A stretch of DNA of 64,000 bases from Bacillus sp. FJAT-18017 (GTDB taxonomy: Bacteria > Bacillota > Bacilli > Bacillales > Cytobacillaceae). The stretch is taken from positions 2,882,001-2,946,000 of the forward strand of contig NZ_CP012602.1 in NCBI RefSeq assembly GCF_001278805.1, written 5' to 3'. Each line of letters starts with the position of its first letter. Within the stretch, counting starts at the first letter, position 1. A program made the translations under genes and the position numbers. The notes under the pieces are model-generated. The model was not told the DNA's origin. It saw nothing but the letters and a program-made list of their open reading frames with translations, and did not search any database. Shown in pieces: positions 45,284-52,822 of the stretch.

Positions 45284-46102
45284 CTATCTTTCAACACTTC
45301 CCTTATAGCATTCAATTAATTTAGCAGGTTCTAGCTTATACAGCTCTCTTATATCTTTCGTTGGGTTAGTCGAGACATAGTTTGAAACGAGGCTTAAGGC
45401 GAATAGATAGCCTGCAAATACCGGAATTCCTCTTTTACGGCTCCCAAAACATAGCGGGCTCTTTATCATATCGTTTGTTGATTGAAGATGATCCTTACAT
45501 TCATTCCAATACAAAATTTCTCTTTCTTTTGGAAGGTTATCTTTCCACCACCTCTTGTCTTTAAATAGTGATAAGCTAAAAAATTCCGCTGTTCCTTCCA
45601 TCTTGAACCATTGTTCTAATGTAAAGCTACTTAAGGATATGTTGTATATAGGATTTTCAGGGCACGCGTGATGCATTTCATGAGCAAGCAGGTATTGTAA
45701 AAAATCAATGTCTGGTTGTGGCGGGATTGCTACAATTATGTTGCCGGGACCATTTGTAAAAGCATTTGACCAAAGAGATAAAGGCTGCTTTTCAAAATAA
45801 GAGAAAGGCAAGGCAGGTACAACCATGATACGCATTTCATCCAAGGGTAGATAGCGCGAAACAATTTGAAATGTTTCTCTAACTACCTGTTCTATATCAG
45901 CCGTATTCCATTCCATACTTTTTAGTTCAGATTCAGTCATTTCCAAGAATTGAAACATTTGAAACCGTTGGGCAAGTTGTTCCCATTCAGTCATCCAGGT
46001 TCTTTCGGATACACGCCCAGCAAATTCTTGCCGTAAAAATTCTTCCAGATTATTACGGTTCGATACAAGTTCAATAGGAGTAATTTGTTTAATCTCAAGC
46101 AT
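45284..46102 (-). CDS. DUF2268-type predicted Zn-dependent protease
   Basis: A 272-residue protein with the zinc motif HEMHH in LAHEMHHACPENPIYN at about residues 141-156, and the third-ligand helix WFKMEGTAEFFSLSLF. This is the pattern of DUF2268, a family of predicted Zn proteases often found as single cytoplasmic genes in Bacilli. It shares plan and size with the gene at 14493-15329. ATG follows AAGGGGGTT. The substrate is unknown. Confidence 0.85.
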   Translation of the reverse strand: MLEIKQITPIELVSNRNNLEEFLRQEFAGRVSERTWMTEWEQLAQRFQMFQFLEMTESELKSMEWNTADIEQVVRETFQIVSRYLPLDEMRIMVVPALPFSYFEKQPLSLWSNAFTNGPGNIIVAIPPQPDIDFLQYLLAHEMHHACPENPIYNISLSSFTLEQWFKMEGTAEFFSLSLFKDKRWWKDNLPKEREILYWNECKDHLQSTNDMIKSPLCFGSRKRGIPVFAGYLFALSLVSNYVSTNPTKDIRELYKLEPAKLIECYKGSVER

Positions 46103-46210
46103 TTTATAACCCCCTTGAAATACATTCCAAAAATTTGAAAAACTTTTCTCCTTTTAGTATAGCAAAAAATTCCAAATTAAATTAGTATGATTTTAAGGAG
46201 ATGATTAAAA

Positions 46211-46411
46211 ATGCTGCTGTTTGCCCCCCTGTTTATTTCGTTACTAACGCTTGGTCTTTGTTTTTACTTTACGCTCTCTTTCTTCCAATACTTGCACCAA
46301 AATGATGAACGCGCGATGCTGCAGAGCAAGAAAGCAGCAACTCTTTGCCTGATATTAGCTATTGGATTAATCCCATTTGGAGGCAGTCTAATCCGTTTTC
46401 TTTTCGGCTAA
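46211..46411 (+). CDS. Small membrane protein of unknown function
   Basis: A 66-residue protein with two hydrophobic helices (FAPLFISLLTLGLCFYFTLS and AATLCLILAIGLIPFGGSLI) joined by a charged loop. ATG follows AAGGAGATG. Its stop codon lies only seven bases before the promoter of the first antisense RNA, so read-through could influence that locus. Confidence 0.7.
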   Translation: MLLFAPLFISLLTLGLCFYFTLSFFQYLHQNDERAMLQSKKAATLCLILAIGLIPFGGSLIRFLFG

Positions 46412-46414
46412 ATA

Positions 46415-46423
46415 TGGTATAAT
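46415..46423 (+). promoter_or_regulatory. Extended -10 promoter for antisense RNA 1
   Basis: TGGTATAAT is a perfect extended -10 element. Transcription should start near 46430. Confidence 0.65.
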
Positions 46424-46429
46424 TATCAC

Positions 46430-46563
46430 AACACATCATATACTAAAAACCGGACCATGCTGGGAACATGGACCGGTTACAATAGACGGTTCCCACTAAG
46501 GGGCCGGCGTTGGGAAGATAATCCACCTGGAGCCGTTAACTCAAGGGTGGATTATTTTTTTTG
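46430..46563 (+). ncRNA. Putative antitoxin RNA 1 (type I, antisense to toxin mRNA)
   Basis: A predicted RNA of about 134 bases. It begins after TGGTATAAT and ends in a strong terminator, ATAATCCACC/GGTGGATTAT (46518-46555) followed by eight T. It is fully complementary to the 3' half of the opposing toxin transcript, including that transcript's terminator hairpin and the last codons. This matches the RatA/SR4-type arrangement of B. subtilis type I loci. Existence is inferred from promoter and terminator only. Confidence 0.65.
46441..46478 (-). terminator. Terminator of toxin mRNA 1
   Basis: AACCGG-A-CCATG pairs with CATGG-A-CCGGTT; the minus strand continues TTTTAGTA. Confidence 0.75.
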
Positions 46564-46635
46564 TGAAGAAGACAGAATCGCGACTACAAGACCTGCGAAC
46601 GTGATCATCAGCGTTAACGATTCGAATACTGTCAC
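46552..46635 (-). CDS. Type I toxin-like peptide 1 (Hol_Tox/BsrG-like)
   Basis: A 27-residue peptide, MTVFESLTLMITFAGLVVAI then LSSSQKK: one membrane helix followed by a basic tail. It has the same layout as the B. subtilis BsrG/TxpA-class toxins and the putative holin-like toxin family, which insert in the membrane. GTG at 46635 lies six bases after AAAGGGGGG; an in-frame ATG two codons earlier abuts that site. The mRNA should start near 46696 and run to 46441. A near-identical paralogue lies at 47054-47137. Family assignment comes from the TVFESLTLMI motif and gene structure. Confidence 0.78.
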   Translation of the reverse strand: MTVFESLTLMITFAGLVVAILSSSQKK

Positions 46636-46702
46636 CGGCATCCCCCCTTTCAAATCGGAGTAAACCGGCCACCCTTGAGAAAACCTATTCTATTGTCTTT
46701 CT

Positions 46703-46711
46703 ATTATACCA
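46703..46711 (-). promoter_or_regulatory. Extended -10 promoter for toxin mRNA 1
   Basis: On the minus strand TGGTATAAT gives an extended -10 element, leaving a leader of about 60 bases before the toxin start. Confidence 0.6.
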
Positions 46712-46914
46712 TTTTTCTTTCAAAAATACGAACATGCATTCGTGCTTTTCGTAGTTTAGATTGGGAAATTCCTTTTTAGTTTTCTATATCAAGTAAACAT
46801 CAAACAGTGTAATCCAGAGATACATGGGATGTTTTATTTTTAAAAAATAGGATAAGTACATAAAGAAAGAATTTAAATAGTCAGGTTGTTTGAAGTTTGA
46901 ATTTCTATAAAATA

Positions 46915-46923
46915 TGGTATAAT
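46915..46923 (+). promoter_or_regulatory. Extended -10 promoter for antisense RNA 2
   Basis: TGGTATAAT, the same element as in locus 1, with TTTGAA about 16 bases upstream as a possible -35. Confidence 0.65.
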
Positions 46924-46929
46924 GATTCC

Positions 46930-47062
46930 TGTTTAGACGTATATAAAAAAAGACCGAACATGCTGGTACCATGTTCGGTCTACAATAGGCGGTTCCCAGA
47001 AGGGGCCGGCATTGAAGGCGCTTAATCCACCCAGGCTTGCACTTAAGGGTGGATTATTTTTT
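46930..47062 (+). ncRNA. Putative antitoxin RNA 2
   Basis: The second copy of the antisense RNA, about 133 bases. It ends in TAATCCACCC/GGGTGGATTA (47023-47056) followed by a T run. It shares blocks with RNA 1 such as GGTTCCCA and AGGGGCCGGC. The 5' hairpin stem has a different sequence (GACCGAACATG against ACCGGACCATG), which may keep the two RNAs specific to their own targets. Confidence 0.65.
46944..46981 (-). terminator. Terminator of toxin mRNA 2
   Basis: AGACCGAACATG pairs perfectly with CATGTTCGGTCT and the minus strand continues with seven T. Confidence 0.85.
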
Positions 47063-47137
47063 ATTTGTAAAAGACAGTATTGTGACAACGAATCCCGCGA
47101 ATGTGATCATTAGCGTCAGCGATTCGTATACTGTCAC
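47054..47137 (-). CDS. Type I toxin-like peptide 2 (Hol_Tox/BsrG-like)
   Basis: A 27-residue paralogue of the peptide at 46552: MTVYESLTLMITFAGFVVTI then LSFTNKK. The two differ at seven positions (Y5, F17, T20 and four in the tail), keeping the helix and basic end. GTG at 47137 follows AAAGGGGTG. The promoter (TGGTATAAT at 47204-47212, minus strand), leader GGCCGGTTTACTCC and terminator are all conserved. The locus is a tandem duplication of the first. Confidence 0.78.
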   Translation of the reverse strand: MTVYESLTLMITFAGFVVTILSFTNKK

Positions 47138-47203
47138 CGGCATCACCCCTTTCATATGGAGTAAACCGGCCACCCTTGGACAAACCTATCCTATTGTCCT
47201 TCT

Positions 47204-47212
47204 ATTATACCA
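47204..47212 (-). promoter_or_regulatory. Extended -10 promoter for toxin mRNA 2
   Basis: TGGTATAAT on the minus strand, in the same relative position as in locus 1. Confidence 0.6.
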
Positions 47213-47390
47213 TCTCATGAATAATAATACGGACATATATTCCCATTTATAATTTTCCCAACTTCGTTATTGTAAAAAACAATTGAACCACTAAAAAATG
47301 CTGAAAAATCTTTAATTCCCCACCTCAATCCTTATTTCTTTACTTAATCCCTGAATCGTTTTACTATTAGAATAATTGCATATTTGATAA

Positions 47391-47484
47391 CTACTAGGGG
47401 TGCCCTGTTTTGGGCTGAGAGAAAAACGCTACGTTTTTTAACCCTTCGGACCTGATCTGGATTATACCAGCGTAGGAAAGTAGA
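47391..47484 (+). ncRNA. TPP riboswitch (THI element)
   Basis: The conserved blocks of the thiamine pyrophosphate aptamer are present in order: AGGGGTGCC, GGGCTGAGAG, ACCCTTCGGACCTGAT, CTGGATTATACCAGCGTAGG and GAAAGT. It controls the downstream thiamine salvage operon. CTGATC of the aptamer is complementary to GATCAG in the terminator at 47517-47548, which suggests control by transcription termination: TPP bound means terminator formed. Confidence 0.96.
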
Positions 47485-47516
47485 GGAGAAGCAGTTTCCG
47501 CTTACTTTAACTAATT

Positions 47517-47548
47517 GGCCAGGTCCGTTTCATGGATCAGGCCTTTTT
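47517..47548 (+). terminator. Riboswitch expression-platform terminator
   Basis: GGCCAGGTCC and GGATCAGGCC form an imperfect stem followed by seven T, between the aptamer and the first gene. Confidence 0.8.
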
Positions 47549-47614
47549 TTGTTTCTTCCTCCTAAAATTCCGAAAGTCTCCCTTATGCAATTACATTATT
47601 AAGGGGGAATTTTA

Positions 47615-48376
47615 ATGGAAATCAAAGACCAAATTGTTCTTGTTACCGGTGCAAGCCGCGGGCTCGGCCGGGAAATTGCAAGATCTTTTGCACGCGAAGG
47701 AGCAAAAGTTGTCATTAATTACTTCAACAGTGAAGAGCATGCAGTTGCTCTTGAACGTGAACTCGGAGACCGGGCTATTGCCATCCGGGCAGACGTCCGA
47801 AATGCGGACCAGGTCATCGCTATGTTCGAAAAGGCAAAAAATCATTTCGATGCACCAATTACCACTATTATTAACAATGCTCTTGTCTCGTTTAAGTTCG
47901 ACCCTGTCAAAAACAAGGATGCCTTTAAAGTTGCATGGGAGGATTATCATCAGCAGTTGGAAGGTGCAATTCGCGGCGCTCTAAATACTGTTCAGGCAGG
48001 ATTACCCCGAATGAAGGAAAGTCAGTTCGGACGAATCATCAACATAGGTACAAATCTTGTCCAGAATCCAGTCGTCCCCTACCACGACTACAATACGAGC
48101 AAAGCAGCTCTTCTTGGGTTTACCCGTTCGATGGCCGCAGATCTTGGCCAGTATGGGATAACCGTTAACATGGTATCGGGAGGATTATTGCAGACCACTG
48201 ATGCAAGTGCGGCAACCTCTGACGAAGTCTTTAACCTTATCAAAGCCTCCACTCCGATGAAAAAGGTTACAACGCCAGCGGAAATGGCAGATAGTGTGCT
48301 ATTTTTCGCTTCACCATGGTCAAGAGCTGTTACCGGCCAGAACATCATGGCCGATGGCGGACTCGTAATGTCCTAA
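47615..48376 (+). CDS. SDR family oxidoreductase in the thiamine operon
   Basis: A 253-residue short-chain dehydrogenase/reductase. The NADPH site is [18 protein letters not shown], the NNAG-like element reads INNALVS, and the catalytic Tyr-Lys pair is in [11 protein letters not shown]. The usual catalytic Ser appears as GTN before the Tyr. The C-terminal [15 protein letters not shown] is typical of FabG-like enzymes. It is first in a TPP-controlled operon, so it probably acts on a thiamine-related compound rather than in fatty acid synthesis; the reaction is unknown. ATG follows AAGGGGG. Confidence 0.85.
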   Translation: MEIKDQIVLVTGASRGLGREIARSFAREGAKVVINYFNSEEHAVALERELGDRAIAIRADVRNADQVIAMFEKAKNHFDAPITTIINNALVSFKFDPVKNKDAFKVAWEDYHQQLEGAIRGALNTVQAGLPRMKESQFGRIINIGTNLVQNPVVPYHDYNTSKAALLGFTRSMAADLGQYGITVNMVSGGLLQTTDASAATSDEVFNLIKASTPMKKVTTPAEMADSVLFFASPWSRAVTGQNIMADGGLVMS

Positions 48377-48389
48377 GGAGGTGCCTAAA

Positions 48390-49208
48390 ATGGAAAAAAC
48401 CGAAATTACTTCATTACTGCATAGGGTTCGCCAAACAAACCCGCTTGTTCACAACATAACCAATGTGGTTGTCGCTAATTTTACCGCAAATGGACTGCTG
48501 GCACTCGGTGCATCCCCTGTCATGGCCTATGCGGCTGAAGAGGTTGCCGATATGGCAAGAATAGCCGGCAGCCTGGTTTTAAATATTGGCACACTGACTC
48601 CGTCTGTAGTCGAGGCAATGATTATAGCCGGAAGCTCAGCCAATAAACAAGGTGTCCCCGTCATTCTTGACCCTGTCGGCGCCGGAGCAACTCCTTACCG
48701 GACAGAAACCGCAAGGCAGCTGGCAAGCAAGCTCCACATTTCAATCATTCGAGGAAATGCTGCCGAACTTGCCAACCTGATCGGGGAGCCGTGGGAAATT
48801 AAAGGTGTCGATGCCGCCGATTCTGACAGAGGTATTCGGGAACTCGCAGTCCTCGCTGCCCGTCAGCTAAAGACTGTTATCGTCATTACCGGTAAAGAAG
48901 ATGTTATTACAGACGGCAAATCAACCTATGTTATCCAAAACGGCCATCCCCTGCTAACAAGGGTGACCGGCACGGGATGCTTGCTTACCTCAGTAATCGG
49001 AGCGTTTTCAGCTGTTGAAAAAAATAGCATTAAAGCTGCCGCCGCTGCAGTAATTTCCTATGGTGTTGCTGCAGAAATTGCTGCAGAAAAGGCCGAAGTA
49101 CATGGGCCAGGCAGTTTTCAATTGGTATTCCTAGACCAGCTTTATAAGCTAAATAGCGCTGATATTGAAGAAAGATGCTCGTATCAATTTTTCAAGGAGG
49201 AATTGTAA
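48390..49208 (+). CDS. thiM: Hydroxyethylthiazole kinase
   Basis: A 272-residue ribokinase-fold enzyme that phosphorylates 4-methyl-5-(2-hydroxyethyl)thiazole. Signatures include [20 protein letters not shown] at the N-terminus, [15 protein letters not shown] and the anion hole/catalytic Cys region [20 protein letters not shown] at 48390 follows AAGGAGGTG. It is the second gene of the TPP-riboswitch operon and provides the thiazole half of thiamine phosphate by salvage. Confidence 0.95.
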   Translation: MEKTEITSLLHRVRQTNPLVHNITNVVVANFTANGLLALGASPVMAYAAEEVADMARIAGSLVLNIGTLTPSVVEAMIIAGSSANKQGVPVILDPVGAGATPYRTETARQLASKLHISIIRGNAAELANLIGEPWEIKGVDAADSDRGIRELAVLAARQLKTVIVITGKEDVITDGKSTYVIQNGHPLLTRVTGTGCLLTSVIGAFSAVEKNSIKAAAAAVISYGVAAEIAAEKAEVHGPGSFQLVFLDQLYKLNSADIEERCSYQFFKEEL

Positions 49209-49210
49209 CG

Positions 49211-50020
49211 ATGAGAAAAGTGTTGACGATTGCTGGTTCGGATAGCGGCGGCGGTGCCGGTATTCAGGCTGATATAAAAACATTTCAGGAGCTTGGAGTA
49301 TATGGCATGTCTGTCCTGACAGCGGTAACCGCACAGAACACGCTCGGAGTTCAGGCTGTTTATCCAATGACAGCGGACGCTGTCGTTGAACAAATCCGTT
49401 CGATTGGGGACGATATCGGAACAGACGCGCTTAAGACAGGGATGCTGTTCAATGCTGAAATCATTGAAGAAGTGTCGAGAAATATTGCAGTCTATGACTG
49501 GAAAAACGTCGTCGTCGATCCGGTTATGATTGCAAAAGGCGGAGCCTCTTTGCTCCAGCAGGAAGCTGTGACCGCTATGAAAAAATACTTATTGCCGCTA
49601 GCAAAAGTTGTAACCCCAAATATTCCTGAAGCCGAGGTGCTGACGGGGTTGAGCATTACAACCGATGAAGATAAAAAGAAAGCCGCTAAACAGCTCTATT
49701 CCTTAGGCGTGCAAAATGTGGTCATTAAAGGCGGCCACGATGAAAATACCAGCCAGTCTATTGATATCCTTTATGATGGAAAGGAATTTTTATATTTTGC
49801 TAGTGAGCGAATACAGACAAAGAACACTCACGGTACCGGTTGTACCTTTTCTGCGGCAATAGCGGCCGAACTGGCTAAAGGAAGTACGGTTATTGACGCT
49901 GTTTCTCATGCTAAGAAGTTTATCCAGGCAGCTATTGTACATCCGATAGATATTGGCTCTGGCCACGGGCCGACCAACCATTGGGCCTACAACCAAGCTA
50001 TTCTTGCGGAAAGGCGGTAA
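49211..50020 (+). CDS. thiD: Hydroxymethylpyrimidine/phosphomethylpyrimidine kinase
   Basis: A 269-residue ribokinase-fold kinase that phosphorylates HMP twice. The N-terminal VLTIAGSDSGGGAGIQADIK and the C-terminal KNTHGTGCTFSAAIAAEL (anion hole, catalytic Cys) are diagnostic. ATG at 49211 follows AAGGAGG, two bases after thiM ends. It supplies the pyrimidine half for ThiE. Confidence 0.94.
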   Translation: MRKVLTIAGSDSGGGAGIQADIKTFQELGVYGMSVLTAVTAQNTLGVQAVYPMTADAVVEQIRSIGDDIGTDALKTGMLFNAEIIEEVSRNIAVYDWKNVVVDPVMIAKGGASLLQQEAVTAMKKYLLPLAKVVTPNIPEAEVLTGLSITTDEDKKKAAKQLYSLGVQNVVIKGGHDENTSQSIDILYDGKEFLYFASERIQTKNTHGTGCTFSAAIAAELAKGSTVIDAVSHAKKFIQAAIVHPIDIGSGHGPTNHWAYNQAILAERR

Positions 50021-50025
50021 GCAAA

Positions 50026-50697
50026 ATGACAAGAATTGACCCGACAAATATGAAAGAGTTACTTAAGGTTTATTTTATATCCGGAAGCAATAATTGCCTG
50101 AAACAGCTAGAAGAGGTTCTTGAAGAAGCGATTAAAGGCGGCATCACACTGTTCCAGTTCCGTGAAAAAGGAACGAATGCCCTTAAAGGTGATGATAGAA
50201 CAGATCTGGCAAAGCGGCTTTTCAATATTTGCAAACAATATAATGTTCCGTTTATCGTGAATGACGATATTGAACTTGCGCTTGCAATTAATGCGGACGG
50301 TGTCCATATTGGCCAGGATGACGGCTGTGCTGAGGAAGTCAGGAAAAGGATTGGTGATAAGCTGCTGGGTGTTTCCGCTCACAGCGAAAAGGAAGTCCAG
50401 CTTGCTAGCCAGGCAGGTGCCGATTATGTAGGAATTGGGCCAATTTTTTCAACTTCAACAAAGGAAGACGCAAAAGCAGCACGAGGGACTTCCTTAATTA
50501 AAGAGCTCCGGAAAAAGGGTTATGATATTCCGATAGTTGGAATTGGCGGAATTACAACCAGCAATGCCGCCCCGGTCATCGAAGCTGGTGCAGACGGCGT
50601 ATCGGTGATTACCGCAATCAGCCTGACTGAAAACTCGTTTGATGCCGCGCGACAACTTAAACAGGAAGTAACTATGCAAGGAGGGGTTACTCGATGA
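50026..50697 (+). CDS. thiE: Thiamine phosphate synthase
   Basis: A 223-residue TIM-barrel enzyme that joins HMP-diphosphate and thiazole phosphate. Diagnostic features are LFQFREKGTNALKG (phosphate and pyrimidine contacts), VPFIVNDDIELALAINADGV, HIGQDD, GVSAHSEKE, DYVGIGPIFSTSTK and PIVGIGGIT. ATG at 50026 follows AAGGCGG. Its stop overlaps the thiW start by four bases (ATGA). Confidence 0.95.
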   Translation: MTRIDPTNMKELLKVYFISGSNNCLKQLEEVLEEAIKGGITLFQFREKGTNALKGDDRTDLAKRLFNICKQYNVPFIVNDDIELALAINADGVHIGQDDGCAEEVRKRIGDKLLGVSAHSEKEVQLASQAGADYVGIGPIFSTSTKEDAKAARGTSLIKELRKKGYDIPIVGIGGITTSNAAPVIEAGADGVSVITAISLTENSFDAARQLKQEVTMQGGVTR

Positions 50698-51185
50698 AAC
50701 CTACACAAAAGCTCACGCTGACCGCGATGTTTATAGCAATTGGAACATTAACCAGTCACCTTTTCTACATCCCGCTCGGCGTGGTCAAAGCTTTTCCCAT
50801 TCAGCATGTTATGAATGTATTATCTGCGGTTTTGCTTGGTCCCTTTTACGCGGTTGCCCAGGCGTTTGGCGTGTCGCTTTTAAGAAACCTGATGGGAACT
50901 GGTTCAGTATTCGCATTCCCTGGCAGCATACTAGGCGCCTTGCTCGCAGCTTATTTTTATAAAAAATTCAAGAGTCTTGGAATGGCATTTACAGGTGAAG
51001 TGATTGGAACCGGAATTCTGGGCGCTTTTGCCTCTTATCCTATCGCCTTATTAGTCATTGGCCAGGAAGCCACCCTTTTCGGCTTCATTCCAGCATTTGT
51101 AACAAGCTCCTTTGTTGGCGCGGCAATGGGTTTTGGCGTCCTGAAGGTAATAGGACGCACTAAAGTGACAGAACTGAAATTATAA
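50694..51185 (+). CDS. thiW: ThiW, predicted ECF-type substrate-binding subunit for thiazole uptake
   Basis: A 163-residue membrane protein with about five helices (LTLTAMFIAIGTLTSHLFYI; FAFPGSILGALLAAYF; EVIGTGILGAFASYPIALLV). The pattern, size and TPP control match ThiW, the predicted S-component for import of the thiamine thiazole moiety. It starts at ATG 50694 after GGAGGGG, overlapping thiE. The shared ECF energising module must be encoded elsewhere. Confidence 0.88.
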   Translation: MKPTQKLTLTAMFIAIGTLTSHLFYIPLGVVKAFPIQHVMNVLSAVLLGPFYAVAQAFGVSLLRNLMGTGSVFAFPGSILGALLAAYFYKKFKSLGMAFTGEVIGTGILGAFASYPIALLVIGQEATLFGFIPAFVTSSFVGAAMGFGVLKVIGRTKVTELKL

Positions 51186-51251
51186 TGTAGGTTTTGGGCT
51201 CGTAAATAAGCAATGGATCCGTTTTCGGGCGGTTTCTTATTAATATTCACA

Positions 51252-51286
51252 AGAAAAGACGTATGAATTGGCATACGTCTTTTCTA
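51252..51286 (+). terminator. Terminator of the thiamine operon
   Basis: AGAAAAGACGTATG and CATACGTCTTTTCT form a 14-bp stem with a 6-base loop. Confidence 0.85.
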
Positions 51287-51359
51287 TTATTTATCAAGGT
51301 TTTTACAGTTTTCTATTAATTACGTTATTAGTGGATCAGGTCAAGTACCAAGCTGATAA

Positions 51360-51548
51360 ATAGACGGAAGGATTCCGCTTAATTAGTTAATACATTAAAA
51401 AATAGCTTACATAGACGGAGAGATTCCGCCTATTGATTCAAAACCGTATGTAAATGAGGGCTTTTGCCTTGCATAGGCGGAAAATGTCCGCTTATTTACA
51501 CCCAATCAAAGCTCCGTCCTCACTCTAACCGGAAAATCTCCGCTTATT
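51360..51548 (+). repeat. Array of four GGAAAA-TCCG palindromes, copy 2
   Basis: Units begin at 51360, 51411, 51473 and 51525, giving spacings of 51, 62 and 52 bases, nearly the same as in the array at 21637. Unit order, unit variants (the CCGG variant appears in unit 3 there and unit 4 here) and inter-unit words such as GATTCAAAA and AAGCTCC are also shared. No gene lies in 51287-51671. Confidence 0.85.
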
Positions 51549-51671
51549 TTACTTTTACTGGTTGTGACATGACATCAAATTTTAAAGGAGGTAACCCCGT
51601 ATTACGAGTAAGTGAGGTTTCGGCAAGTGAGGTTTCGGCTTTTCTTAGCCAGTACCCTTATTTTTATATCT

Positions 51672-52118
51672 CTATATAGCGGGTGATACCAGTTTAAGTG
51701 CTTCACTTACTGCCCAGCTCTGATGTCCATGGAAAAGAGAGTTGATAGCCTCTTCCGGCTTCATCCAGACGAGGTTATGGTCTTCCTCTGTTGGCATTTG
51801 GACCTTTTTGCCGGCTTCACATAAGTAAAAATAGCCATCACTCAGATAATAGGTATCATCCAAAGTTGAAACAAAGTAACGCTGTGCCCGGCCAATAAAT
51901 GGGCCAATTTCACTCTGGATCCCGAGCTCCTCCAGGTTCTCCCTTTTCAGGCATTCCTCATGGGTTTCGTTCCCTTCCAGCCCTCCCCCCGGCAGGAAGT
52001 ACTTTCCCCCGCATTCCACGATTCCGATTTTAGCTTTTGCGCTGTTGAACATTAGGCCATATACTGCGGGCCTCTCCAAATATTCTTCCCGCTCAATCTT
52101 TTCCCCAAAAATTCTCAA
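51672..52118 (-). CDS. NUDIX hydrolase
   Basis: A 148-residue NUDIX protein. The box reads GGGLEGNETHEECLKRENLE followed by ELGI, containing the metal-binding Glu residues of the RExxEE motif. It would hydrolyse a nucleoside diphosphate linked to another group. The TTG start at 52118 follows GGGGGAGAGG. A short copy of the dispersed repeat (52137-52196) ends less than 20 bases upstream of the start and so forms its 5' leader. Confidence 0.9.
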   Translation of the reverse strand: MRIFGEKIEREEYLERPAVYGLMFNSAKAKIGIVECGGKYFLPGGGLEGNETHEECLKRENLEELGIQSEIGPFIGRAQRYFVSTLDDTYYLSDGYFYLCEAGKKVQMPTEEDHNLVWMKPEEAINSLFHGHQSWAVSEALKLVSPAI

Positions 52119-52136
52119 TGCCTCTCCCCCTTTTAT

Positions 52137-52196
52137 AAAACCGCAAGTGCCTTCGCGGCAGGCAAAACCGCCTATTTCCCTTGTGGAGCTAGACAG
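52137..52196 (-). repeat. Short copy of the TCTAGCTCCACA dispersed repeat
   Basis: On the minus strand the copy opens TGTCTAGCTCCACAAGG, as in the long elements, contains AGGC-GGTTTT-GCCT, and closes with AAGGCACTTGCGGTTTT, matching the GGCGCTTGCGCTTTT end of the long copies. Only about 60 bases remain between the two ends. Confidence 0.7.
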
Positions 52197-52204
52197 GACA
52201 GAAA

Positions 52205-52227
52205 AAGCAGCGAATGAACGCTGCTTC
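52205..52227 (-). terminator. Terminator after the 52235 gene
   Basis: AGCAGCG-TTCATT-CGCTGCT followed by TTTTC on the minus strand. Confidence 0.85.
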
Positions 52228-52234
52228 CCTTCTT

Positions 52235-52822
52235 CTATCCTATTTTACCATTTTCCGCTTTATCAATCAGCTGGAACAGAAAGCGATATATCCGGCTAAA
52301 TGCCTCACCGATCGTCATATTTTCAAAAAAATCATTGAGCTTGTTAATGGAGAAATTGAAATTCCATATGCCCTCGTTTGCATCAAACATTAATCCATAA
52401 TCAAGCTTGTCAAAACCAAATTCTTCTTCCAGCACCTTCCTTAGCTGTTCGCCGTATTTTTTCTGAAGCTTAAGCCCAACCAGCGCAGAGTAGTGGCCAA
52501 AGAGGTCGTCCATCTCAAGTGAGACCGCATCGACGCCAATAAGTTCAAACCATTCCGACTCCATGTAAAGAAATTCATTTTTATTTTCCTGTAGATAGGT
52601 GAGTGGCTGTTCAAGCAGTTCTGGCCCTGCTTCAGCAATCAGCTGTTCGGTTTCCTTGTTACTTCGTTCAATATACGCATTCATGAACCGGTCCCGCGCA
52701 TCCCGTTCAGCTATCAATCCCGCCTGAACCATAGCATGTTTTTCAGCAAATTCCTTTTCCTCCTTAAACAACGCCTGGGCTTCATTCTCTTTTAAAAATT
52801 CTTCAAATTTGTATTTCAGCAT
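52235..52822 (-). CDS. Hypothetical protein, mostly helical
   Basis: A 195-residue soluble protein rich in Glu, Lys, Leu and Phe. The first half (YKFEEFLKENEAQALFKEEK, then RFMNAYIERSNKETEQLIAE) should be helical, the second (MFDANEGIWNFNFSINKLND) mixed. No signal peptide or catalytic motif was seen, and I do not recognise the family. ATG follows CGGAGG. It is a single gene with a good terminator, so it is probably expressed. The 297 bases upstream (52823-53119) show no other feature. Confidence 0.7.
   Translation of the reverse strand: MLKYKFEEFLKENEAQALFKEEKEFAEKHAMVQAGLIAERDARDRFMNAYIERSNKETEQLIAEAGPELLEQPLTYLQENKNEFLYMESEWFELIGVDAVSLEMDDLFGHYSALVGLKLQKKYGEQLRKVLEEEFGFDKLDYGLMFDANEGIWNFNFSINKLNDFFENMTIGEAFSRIYRFLFQLIDKAENGKIG

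Noticed and set aside
46457..46663. 68-codon plus-strand frame over toxin locus 1
   Set aside because: It is antisense to the toxin peptide and crosses a strong terminator; the minus-strand 27-residue peptide explains the conservation better.
47037..47252. 71-codon plus-strand frame over toxin locus 2
   Set aside because: Same reason as for locus 1.
51464..51679. 71-codon plus-strand frame after the thiamine operon
   Set aside because: It runs through the palindrome array and the 15-bp duplication, with no ribosome-binding site.
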